Part shown: positions 53,401 through 60,808 of the stretch, piece by piece
Layout of the letters: each line of letters starts with the position of its first letter
Numbering within the stretch: position 1 is the stretch's first letter
DNA from: JAVBMJ01 sp031551275
Lineage (GTDB): Bacteria; Bacteroidota; Bacteroidia; Bacteroidales; Rikenellaceae
Direction: 5' to 3'
NCBI GenBank assembly: GCA_031551275.1
Contig: JAVBNX010000003.1
Location: forward strand, 21,584 to 85,583
DNA: 64,000 nt
Made by a program: the position numbers and the translations under genes
The notes under the pieces: generated by a model
Databases searched by the model: none
What the model was told of the DNA's origin: nothing
The model's input: only the letters and a program-made list of their open reading frames with translations

Positions 53401-53637
53401 GCTGTCGGAAAGAATTTTACGGCGGGTCAAGTTAAAACTATGATTCCCGACCAGATGCACAATCGTCCCAATACCTTATCCGCGACGTATGAATACAAAA
53501 ACTTCTTTGGGGTCTCAAAAATGAAAGATCCGAGCCAACGGGAAGTGCTATACAATTACTACCCGGATGGCCGGCTAAGGAGTATTATCTCCGATGAGGG
53601 TGTGAGTACCCAGTATGAATATCATACCAGAGAGTAA
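50494..53637 (+). CDS. Exported RHS/YD-repeat protein without core or tip (RHS protein 1)
   Basis: 1047 aa from ATG 50494 (ATG 50449 is in frame but would put 15 polar residues before the signal peptide). Signal peptide ends around LSAQ. The N-terminal block (YTGTLNYSIPIYTIKSPSFELPISLTYSSNG, in parts) is the TcdB/SpvB-like start of Bacteroidota RHS proteins. YD repeats fill the C-terminal third (YEYQYKYDDYHRIVEIRDRADRT, in parts). It stops at YYPDGRLRSIISDEG without RHS core, cleavage site or toxin. RHS protein 2 starts 43 bp later. It probably forms part of the same shell or an anchoring half. Confidence 0.82.
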   Translation: MKKFTILSAIAYKIIAVLYAMFLMGVQHLSAQEVSASYLTPDQVSAYHLAPQVWSFMRYGNIQPNLYTGTLNYSIPIYTIKSPSFELPISLTYSSNGYIPNVQTSEVGLGWFLNAGGYVTREVRGMPDEKVIPYSDGPDGVGVTLNGHDGVLKGFYHLQTDQVTYPSPANYGRLFCLHFKWPSTLLISKNVVPFRPLTCYETESDLYNFQCGDMKGSFYITPNDILIFNTDKPQGEYRIDISQLEHGIIVIETADGYEYTFGDPAKLAMLDHTTDPLSPGEEDGDGNPLLPKVDWSNTWPISKIKAPDQRHVYFEYDQAAPVLDIIRPYVTGKMGRPNINYQEDTPNSGVWVPSASRKITIRGHQYVTRLKKITTDFGEEVVFDYDIKVGECAQFRQSDLSDEYTFSGLNNNGRLSKITIKAGDLIKEYVLSHGYAYGLNTNPVMFLKSITIPGEGLYSMDYWDENKTFPHHGTTGIDHWGYYNNRNIYDFDALIPQISLDANYDEIITGYKRAPNFLGARMGMLKKITYPTKGYSTFEYEGHDYSKIVKTSNVDLYPRLYDAQEVCIAGGVRIKKITDYSNATDSIWREFYYLNDSDCNVSSGNMLNFPRYTRCEEIWRVNDLSANPLNWFYYPTYRIAMAGMNLSSHSIKSVNVEYSKVQEKYGDGSCIRYSFINYIDRADATFVGNFGSWLIYDRGMFTHYSSNQFLRGRIKCKEQYKRISPTEQVLVMREDYKYTVSPTHNSYVSLQFSTSTDASTHIGGYYGPYTESIRPFAAPPVDATGVMEKLDFAGSMLLSKARRTIYVDQDSLSTETTYSYNMRDQLIATEVKNSRGDISRYETQYVYDIPASQRDAIHNSMEANFRIAHPIRAQHSIKRAGESQFKLLNGTLFSYQKGYDFSTWPYFNMAGVRITDLQAPVVRQAFQFDDLLAPGYEYQYKYDDYHRIVEIRDRADRTTAYQWNDMYMVAVGKNFTAGQVKTMIPDQMHNRPNTLSATYEYKNFFGVSKMKDPSQREVLYNYYPDGRLRSIISDEGVSTQYEYHTRE

Positions 53638-53680
53638 TTCCATGCAATAATATAATCAGGCTCTTTTAAAGCATCGAAGT

Positions 53681-56600
53681 ATGAAAAGGATCATCGCCAT
53701 ATTCGTTTTCTTGTTTTGTCTTGTACCGACATTACAAGCCCAGATAGACATCTACCCGTATAACTCCCTTGACGTGGCTCAAGCGGGCGGTACCTATACT
53801 ATTCGCACTTACTGCCAGAATGGAAGCATCAGTCTGCTTTCCTGGCAAGATACCAAGACTCAGGTTAACATGGTAGAGTCAGAGGCGACATACGAAGACG
53901 ATTATCCGGATTGCTATACCGAATTTGGGGTCACATTTTTACCTAATAATGATCGTCGTGACCAACGCGGGGTAATAACATTATCTTTAGCGGTTGAGGG
54001 ACGTCCGTATCAAGATATTACTCTTCAGTATAAACAGGCTGCTGCCGCCGATGTAGAGTATTCTCCCAGGCATTTTGACATTCCTCGATCAGGAGGTGCC
54101 TATGCGATTACTGTATTGGATAACGGGATGTGCCCATGGGTGGATTCATGGCAAGAAACTGGGACGCAAGTCAATAGGATTGAAACCTTCCCTGTGGACA
54201 TAGAAGACGCTGCTGAATTCAGAATTACCGTTCTGCCAAATAGTTCATCTGCAAAACATGGTATAATAACGATCTTGGAAGGCGACACGTATAGCGATCT
54301 CACAATTAGTTATTGCCAGCAGGCGGCGACGACTCAAATGGACTATTTCCCTTATTATTTAAATGTCGCCCAAGCAGGAGGTACATATAAAGTTACTGTC
54401 ACAGACCTGACTGGATTGCCTACGATGGTAAGGTGGTATCAAACCTGGAGGGAAGTGAGCAACGTTGTGTCAACACCTGTACCGACAGAGCCTTCCGGCA
54501 CAGGTTATTTGACTGAACTGTTTATTACATTCTCGCCTAATGACTTTGGTATAAAAAACGGCGAAGTAACGTTCGATTTCGGGTCAAAGGGTTCTTTCTC
54601 CATCCCCTATCAGCAAGGACCTTCTACCGTCTCAACAGAATTCTCTCCGGGCAGTATCAAACCGGTTTCACAGACGATTACCTCGGGGCAAACTCCGACG
54701 ATACTTCTAAATGATGTGGCGGCTTGCGGAGGCACCGAAACAGTCACTTATCTATGGGAGTCAAGCACAGATGAGGCGATCTGGACGGTTATCTCTGGAG
54801 CCACAGAACCTTCTTACCAACCTGGAGTATTACACATCTCAACATATTATCGACGAAAGGCAATTGCTGGTGATCAAAGCGACTACTCCAATACAGCATG
54901 GGTCGAGGTAGTACTTCCTCAGGGCTTTTATCCAGGCAGCATCACACCGGCTTGTCAAACAATATATTCCGGACAAATTCCTGCTCGGCTTGTAAGCGAG
55001 ACTGAGGCATCCGGTGCAGCAGGATCAATCGCTTATTTTTGGTCGTGCAGTACCGATGGAATAATATGGGGAGATATTCCTGACGCAATCGGATTAGCCT
55101 CTTATCAGCCATGGGCTTTGACTACCTCTATGTTCTTCCGACGGGAAGCGGTTGCTGGTACGTTGACCGACTATTCCAACACTGTTTGGATAGAGGTGTT
55201 GCCTGCTCAGACCTTTACGGCGGGGAATGAGAATTGGGTCTTTACCAAAACCAGTGCTGAGGGGGTGACCAGATCCGGTGTAACCTACTACGACGGGCTG
55301 GGATCTCCCAGCCAAGCGATCCAAATTGGTGCTTCTCCCCAAGGAAACGATATCGTTGTGCCTTTCTATTACGACAATGTAAGACGCTCAGAAAGTCGAT
55401 CCTATCTGCCCTATGTCTCACAACGAGGATCCGGACAACCTGATAGTCTCCCCTTAGTCAACCAAACGGAATTTTATGAACGATATTACGGAAAACCGGA
55501 AACGCCTTATTCTGAAACAATATTTGAGGCTTCTCCGCTAAACCGCCCAGTCAAACAATACAATGCAGGGAGTGTTTTTCATGAAGATGACGCATATACT
55601 GCCTACTCTTATGAATTTAACAACGCGAATGAGGTATATTGGCTAAAAGTCGACACCCTTAACAGCCTGCGTTTCAATAATCCGGTCTATTTTCCCAAGA
55701 ATTGTTTGCAGAAAAATACTGTCATCGACGCAGACGGTGCAACAAGCATTATTTTTACCGACGGGCATAAAACCATTCTTGACAGAAAGTTGAATGTTCA
55801 AAACAACCAAACAGAATTTATTGACACCTATTATGTTTATGATGATTTTGGAAGGTTGTGCTGGATAGTCAGTCCTATGGCGTCAAAATCCTTGGGCTAC
55901 CTATTAAGTGATGGTTATTGGGATACGCAAAATGAAGAGGGATTTGGCAGACTGTATTGCTATAATTATAAATACGATGGTCGTAACCGCATTGTTGAGA
56001 AATGGTTACCGGAGAAGGGCGTTGAATATTTCGTCTATGATAAACTGGATCGTCCGGTATTAAGCCAGGATGGGAAGTTGCGGGAACAAAACAGGTGGGT
56101 CTATACGGTATATGATGACCTGGATCGTCCGGCTCGTCAAAATATCGTAGAAAATATTGCCGGTATGACACGCCAGCAGATTCAAGATAAACTGAACACA
56201 AATATGATGTCAGAATGTAGTCGCTACCCAGTTATAACCGATTCAAAAAGGGTATTGGTCCCTTTTAACGATGCATCGTTCAGACACGTGGCCACATTAT
56301 CCGAAACGATGTATGGAGGGTACAAGTATTTACTTTATACGCCAAGTGAAGACACTGTACAGTACAACACGCCCAATGAGATTACAGTCATATATTTCGA
56401 AGAAGAGACGTCCATGGGTTTATGTGCGATCATGAGACCCATTATGGAGCAGATAGCCACAGAGAATACAAATCCCAACATTACTTTCGTATTCTATGAC
56501 TGTGAGTATGAAAGAGAGATAGCTGATTATTATGGCGCTTACCAAGTCCCTAATATAAGGATTTACAAGCAGGGAGTCTTGAAGGAGAATGTCCTCGGAC

Positions 56601-58909
56601 TGGCAAGTAAAAGTGAAATCGAGTACATTATTTCCAATGTACTTCTCGATCAATCCCAAGGGCTATTGAATCCGCCGGATAGTGCGCAAGTATTTATGAT
56701 TCCAGAATATTTATCATACAACAACCGACCTCATACTTTAATTGACCAGGATCGCAGTCTTCTTACTCACGGCATGAAGATTTATGAGAAAGTCGCGATT
56801 CTCGATGGAGAAAGCGTCACGAACAACTATGTCGAACGGGCGTTTTATTACGATCGCAAGGCCCGACCGATCCAAACCGTCGAGAAGAACCACTTAGGTG
56901 GTATCAGTAGATATACCACCAAATATGATCCAATAGGGAACATTCTTGTTGCCCATGAGTCCCAGCAGAGTTCGGCGACGGCAGCATCTGACACTAAGCT
57001 TATTGAGTTTACATACGACCATTACGACCGTTTATTGTCTGAAACGACAACCTTAAACGGGGGTACTCCTGCCGTTGTACATTATGGATATGACGAATTA
57101 GGCAAGCTCGTTGCGAGAACCTACGGAGAGGGCGTGTCCGCGGTTACAGACAGTTTGAAAAGCAACATACAAGGCTGGCTTACCGAGTTGGGCAGCGATC
57201 TGTTCAAAATGAAACTGAAGTATTACGATACGGATATCGACTCGCTTAAAAGCTATACCGGTAATATCTCGGAGTGGCTCTGGCAACACCAAGGGACGCC
57301 GAATTTGGTTGCCAACCGTTATATGTTCGGGTACGACCTTCTCGGTCGCCTGAAATCGACCACACACAAAACCGGCAATACGATGGATGGGGTCATGAAC
57401 ACCCCGCCTGCATTTTTGTTTGCCGAGAAGAACATGACATACGACCAGAACGGCAATACCCTTACCCTTACCCGGGACGGACGCAATAAGAATACAGGGC
57501 AAGTAGGAGGGGATCAACTTACTTATGCGTATATCGGATACCGGCAGTATGGAAACCAATTAGTTTCGGTCCTCTCTAACGATGTGTTAGGGGAAGAGAT
57601 CAACGGGATGGAGGCTTATTACGACCCCAACGGAAACCCGATGGATTATTACGCGAGAAATTTGACGTTCAAATATAATTTACTAAATTTGATGTCAAAT
57701 GCGTCCTTTATGAACTCCTCAACCAAAGTGGACTACTCATGGCTTGCCGACGGTTCCAAGTCGCAGGTAAAGGACGACAACGGCGAAGGATACACCTATT
57801 TAGGTTCTTTGGTATACAGATTCAATGCAACGGATGGCGCGAGGCTGGAAAGTACTGACTTCGGTGCAGGCCGGATCATTGCCGGCAGCAGCGCAGGAGA
57901 TTATGAGCCTTACTACCATATCAGGGACCATTTGGGTAGCGTCAGAGTCGTATTTACCTACGAGAATGGTTTGCCTCAGATCAAGGCGCAGAACGACTAC
58001 TATCCCTTCGGCGGGCGGCACAACAACCCGGATCTCGCTATCGGGGACAATACGGTCAACCGCTACCGTTTCAATGGGAAGGAAAGCCAGACGGTCGGAG
58101 GGATCGGACTGTTGGACTACGGGGCCCGGATGTATGATCCGGTAATCGGGCGGTGGCTCGGAATGGACCCTTTGGCAGAACAAAGTCCTTGGGTATCCTC
58201 GTATGCTTTTTGCATGAATAATCCGATAAGGCTCATTGATCCCAATGGGATGACAACATATACATACGATTGGGATGCACAAGTCTATAGGGATGAAAAC
58301 GGCAAAGAAGTAGATTGGTGGATTGTCTATTCATGGGTGAGGGGCGGAGGCAAGTCCGGCGTCCCTATTCAAGAAACAATCACAATCGGTCCGAATAATA
58401 CTGATTTTTATGATATATTTGGTGAGTTCATTTTGGGGAGATGGCCGGATCGCAGAACGTTTGTTGATGGGGATCATATTACTGAAGAAGTTAAGCAGCA
58501 CCCTTATCTGGCAGAGGTGCGGAAACTGATTATTGAACGACTCAAGCAGGAAAAGAATGATGGTGAGAAATATTACTCTCTGAATAATAAGACGTCACTT
58601 TATTTTAGTGATATAATGACTTTCGCATCAGGGGGTGCTAAGGGAAAAAATAATGTTTCGGTTGCCGCATTGGGATCATGTAATTTTTCGTTTACGATAT
58701 TGTCAGTCGATCAGGTAACTAAGACTGCAAAAGTACAGATACGCGTAGATAACCCAATGACAGCATCCTCCGGCATTCGACCTCCTAAGGTAGGATACAG
58801 TAGTTTTTGGCAGAATTATATTTCTCCTGTCATTGACCTCGTAGCTGCCTCTCATGGAATTACGCCTAAATATCAAACAATTAAATGGACCGAGACAATT
58901 AAATTTTAA
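53681..58909 (+). CDS. RHS polymorphic-toxin protein with BACON/Ig repeats and embedded thioredoxin-like domain (RHS protein 2)
   Basis: 1742 aa. Signal peptide 1-20. Three BACON-like repeats (about 22-118, 125-216, 221-313; each starts with a LDVAQAGGTYTIR-like phrase), two Ig-like repeats (317-410, 414-510), then a DUF6443-like region from about 515. YD repeats follow, interrupted at about 890-995 by a thioredoxin-like domain (VIYFEEETSMGLC with Cys915, VPNIRIYKQG). More YD repeats lead to the RHS core (1413-1523; HLGSVRVV, YYPFG, YDPVIGRWLGMDPL) and a variable tip of about 219 aa (1524-1742) with no known motif. Tip DNA is AT-rich. Confidence 0.88.
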   Translation: MKRIIAIFVFLFCLVPTLQAQIDIYPYNSLDVAQAGGTYTIRTYCQNGSISLLSWQDTKTQVNMVESEATYEDDYPDCYTEFGVTFLPNNDRRDQRGVITLSLAVEGRPYQDITLQYKQAAAADVEYSPRHFDIPRSGGAYAITVLDNGMCPWVDSWQETGTQVNRIETFPVDIEDAAEFRITVLPNSSSAKHGIITILEGDTYSDLTISYCQQAATTQMDYFPYYLNVAQAGGTYKVTVTDLTGLPTMVRWYQTWREVSNVVSTPVPTEPSGTGYLTELFITFSPNDFGIKNGEVTFDFGSKGSFSIPYQQGPSTVSTEFSPGSIKPVSQTITSGQTPTILLNDVAACGGTETVTYLWESSTDEAIWTVISGATEPSYQPGVLHISTYYRRKAIAGDQSDYSNTAWVEVVLPQGFYPGSITPACQTIYSGQIPARLVSETEASGAAGSIAYFWSCSTDGIIWGDIPDAIGLASYQPWALTTSMFFRREAVAGTLTDYSNTVWIEVLPAQTFTAGNENWVFTKTSAEGVTRSGVTYYDGLGSPSQAIQIGASPQGNDIVVPFYYDNVRRSESRSYLPYVSQRGSGQPDSLPLVNQTEFYERYYGKPETPYSETIFEASPLNRPVKQYNAGSVFHEDDAYTAYSYEFNNANEVYWLKVDTLNSLRFNNPVYFPKNCLQKNTVIDADGATSIIFTDGHKTILDRKLNVQNNQTEFIDTYYVYDDFGRLCWIVSPMASKSLGYLLSDGYWDTQNEEGFGRLYCYNYKYDGRNRIVEKWLPEKGVEYFVYDKLDRPVLSQDGKLREQNRWVYTVYDDLDRPARQNIVENIAGMTRQQIQDKLNTNMMSECSRYPVITDSKRVLVPFNDASFRHVATLSETMYGGYKYLLYTPSEDTVQYNTPNEITVIYFEEETSMGLCAIMRPIMEQIATENTNPNITFVFYDCEYEREIADYYGAYQVPNIRIYKQGVLKENVLGLASKSEIEYIISNVLLDQSQGLLNPPDSAQVFMIPEYLSYNNRPHTLIDQDRSLLTHGMKIYEKVAILDGESVTNNYVERAFYYDRKARPIQTVEKNHLGGISRYTTKYDPIGNILVAHESQQSSATAASDTKLIEFTYDHYDRLLSETTTLNGGTPAVVHYGYDELGKLVARTYGEGVSAVTDSLKSNIQGWLTELGSDLFKMKLKYYDTDIDSLKSYTGNISEWLWQHQGTPNLVANRYMFGYDLLGRLKSTTHKTGNTMDGVMNTPPAFLFAEKNMTYDQNGNTLTLTRDGRNKNTGQVGGDQLTYAYIGYRQYGNQLVSVLSNDVLGEEINGMEAYYDPNGNPMDYYARNLTFKYNLLNLMSNASFMNSSTKVDYSWLADGSKSQVKDDNGEGYTYLGSLVYRFNATDGARLESTDFGAGRIIAGSSAGDYEPYYHIRDHLGSVRVVFTYENGLPQIKAQNDYYPFGGRHNNPDLAIGDNTVNRYRFNGKESQTVGGIGLLDYGARMYDPVIGRWLGMDPLAEQSPWVSSYAFCMNNPIRLIDPNGMTTYTYDWDAQVYRDENGKEVDWWIVYSWVRGGGKSGVPIQETITIGPNNTDFYDIFGEFILGRWPDRRTFVDGDHITEEVKQHPYLAEVRKLIIERLKQEKNDGEKYYSLNNKTSLYFSDIMTFASGGAKGKNNVSVAALGSCNFSFTILSVDQVTKTAKVQIRVDNPMTASSGIRPPKVGYSSFWQNYISPVIDLVAASHGITPKYQTIKWTETIKF

Positions 58910-58924
58910 TAATACCTGTGTGAC

Positions 58925-59374
58925 ATGAGAAAAGTGGGAGCTATTATTCTTGCCATATATCTGTGTGTTTCATGTTCGGGACCAGTGTCGGTTCCAAAAC
59001 GTAACGATTTTATCGGCAGGTGGGTTCCTCCTGAGGGCGGTGTAATAGCCTTGAATGAAGATTCAACTTGCTATATTAACTTGCCCTCAAAAGCATACAT
59101 AATTAGACTTTGTGAGATAAAAGAGGATTCTATAAAATTTTATGGTAGATGGACATTCTGTCCCTCAGATCAATATAGCCCAGGTCCCTATGAAATCAAT
59201 ATTACAAGTGATAGTATAATCTACACATCTAAACATGGTCTTGCATCCAAAGTGGGTTTTACTTTATATACAATAGGAGAAAAAGGATTTTTAGACGATA
59301 AGCCCCCTTGGTATCTTTTTACCTTGTACTTGGATGATAAACTGTATAAAATTAAGAAAGAGAGGGGTAAATAA
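58925..59374 (+). CDS. Lipoprotein, immunity candidate for RHS protein 2
   Basis: 149 aa, 15 bp after the toxin-tip gene. Lipobox CVSC (Cys17). Mature part opens with FIGRWVPPEGGVIALNEDSTC, which resembles small lipocalin-like or beta-barrel lipoproteins. Position, small size and AT-rich codon use fit an immunity protein. A lipoprotein anchor means protection would act in the periplasm or outer membrane, hence the toxin would too. Function is inference. Confidence 0.65.
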   Translation: MRKVGAIILAIYLCVSCSGPVSVPKRNDFIGRWVPPEGGVIALNEDSTCYINLPSKAYIIRLCEIKEDSIKFYGRWTFCPSDQYSPGPYEINITSDSIIYTSKHGLASKVGFTLYTIGEKGFLDDKPPWYLFTLYLDDKLYKIKKERGK

Positions 59375-59375
59375 T

Positions 59376-59543
59376 TCAAATATTACCATCGGGGATAACA
59401 CGTCAATAGTTATCGCTTCAATGAAAGAGTGCCAGACGGGCCGGGGATAGCGACCTGCTGAACTATGGAACTCGGATGTGTGATCCGATAATAGGGCGGT
59501 GGCTCGGAATAGATCCTTTGGCAGAAAAGTATTCTTCCCTGTG
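59376..59543 (+). pseudogene. Orphan RHS core remnant, plus strand
   Basis: Starts 1 bp after the immunity stop. It aligns with the core of RHS protein 2 from IGDNTVNRYRFNGKESQT to RMYDPVIGRWLGMDPLAE but has frameshifts and no start. It marks where an older tip was displaced by the present tip-immunity pair. Confidence 0.7.
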
Positions 59544-59664
59544 TGGGGGTAAATGGTATACTATGTTAAGTCAATAAGAATAATCCGAGAGTCTTGGCAA
59601 GCCCCCAAACACCCTCTACCGGCGGTCTCTGAGGCAATAGCAGAGGTGCATCGTCCTTTTGGCC

Positions 59665-59838
59665 TCAATGGCCTGGGCGGCGCATCACGATCAACCGGTC
59701 GCGGTGGTCGGGCATCACGTAGAAACGGTCGCCGTGGCGGCGGTGTTCCCGCTCGGCCAACCGGATCGCGTACTTCAGGCGGAGGTTGGCACGGGCGATG
59801 ACGATGAATTTGCGGAGGTTTTCAAAGATGGCTTTCAT
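59665..59838 (-). CDS. Small basic protein (57 aa), mobile-element type
   Basis: ATG at 59838, stop TGA at 59665-59667. Sequence (quoted in parts): MKAIFENLRKFIVIARANLR, LKYAIRLAEREHRRHGDRFY, VMPDHRDRLIVMRR. It is highly basic with an N-terminal amphipathic helix. Similar small proteins occur in Bacteroidota conjugative elements. The C-terminus RRPGH looks cut short. It sits between the converging RHS loci. Confidence 0.55.
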   Translation of the reverse strand: MKAIFENLRKFIVIARANLRLKYAIRLAEREHRRHGDRFYVMPDHRDRLIVMRRPGH

Positions 59839-59931
59839 AACGTTGTATTGTTGGCAGTTGTCGAAATTACGGAGTGGCAGACTGCCGAGGGTGGATCATC
59901 CCACGAAACTTAGGACTCCTACGGTGCACTC

Positions 59932-60390
59932 CTACGGCGGTATTTTATTATGGGGTCGCATTGGAGAGGATTCAAATGGTTGCCGCACTTGCAGGCCGCC
60001 GGGTCGGCGGGCGAGGTTGTTGTTCGATGAGACGGTATAGTTCGGGTTGGGATGGTGCATACCGAAGGGATAGTAATCGTTGTACTCGACCATCTCCCCG
60101 GTAAAACCGTTGATGACCGACCGGACACTGCCCAGGTGGTCGGTTTCGTAGTACAGCGGGGTATAGACAGGACCGGAGGCCCCCTCCGAAGCCTGGATTC
60201 TTCCGCCGCCGAAAGCTCCGCTTTCAAGCTTCAGATCGCCGGATGAACGTTGATATACCAAAGAACCCAGGTACTCGAAACCGTTGACGCCCGTGCCGCC
60301 TTTCACTCCCGCTTTCGTCCCGTCTGCCAGCCAGCGATATACAGCCCTGACAGAGGTCGTGTCGCTCGCATCGCAGGCTTCGCCAGTCAA
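59932..60390 (-). pseudogene. Decayed RHS core, minus strand
   Basis: Begins at LNLTGEACDASD just after the immunity stop at 60406 and follows the other minus-strand cores (YRWLADGTKAGVK, FEYLGSLVYQRSSGD, YYPFGMHHPNPNYTVSSN) until about 60030, then degenerates. No tip or stop-proper end is left. It is the third core copy of the array. Confidence 0.75.
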
Positions 60391-60405
60391 ATTTAGAAAA
60401 CTATA

Positions 60406-60804
60406 TTATCTTTTTGTCTTAAAGTATTTTTGATTATAGTATGTTTCATTTGTCTTTTTGTTGGTCAGGCTATCCTTGTTGTATATAAAGCACGTATTGG
60501 TTATGCCGGGAATATCATACCCATTAACATTTACTGAATCAATAATTAATTCATCTTCAATTTTTCTGTACTTTATGTCTGTACCACCAGATAACCCGCC
60601 AAAAAGCTTCCCATATCTTAAAATTGAATCATTTTTAAGAGATATGAATTTCTCATCCCATACCCTAATTCTCTCCTTGACTCCATATTTATTGTATATA
60701 ATTGAATCGATAAAGGTAATTGACCTAAATCGCTGAAGTCTAAAAGTCGTCCTACAGGACAAAAAGAAAACGATGGTCAGGAATATCAAAAAATATTTCA
60801 TCAT
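60406..60804 (-). CDS. Lipoprotein, immunity candidate for the HExxH tip
   Basis: 132 aa. Lipobox FFLSC (Cys17); the mature part is Lys/Ile/Asp-rich with no known motif. It starts 4 bp after the metallopeptidase tip stop (60809), the arrangement expected for an effector-immunity pair. AT-rich like the tip. ATG 60801 is an equally good start. A lipid anchor fits a toxin acting in the envelope. Confidence 0.65.
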   Translation of the reverse strand: MMKYFLIFLTIVFFLSCRTTFRLQRFRSITFIDSIIYNKYGVKERIRVWDEKFISLKNDSILRYGKLFGGLSGGTDIKYRKIEDELIIDSVNVNGYDIPGITNTCFIYNKDSLTNKKTNETYYNQKYFKTKR

Positions 60805-60808
60805 TGTC

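Noticed and set aside
53681..58909. RHS protein 2 as a type VI secretion effector
   Set aside because: It has a Sec signal peptide and no PAAR or VgrG domain, and no type VI genes are in the window, so Sec export is the better reading.
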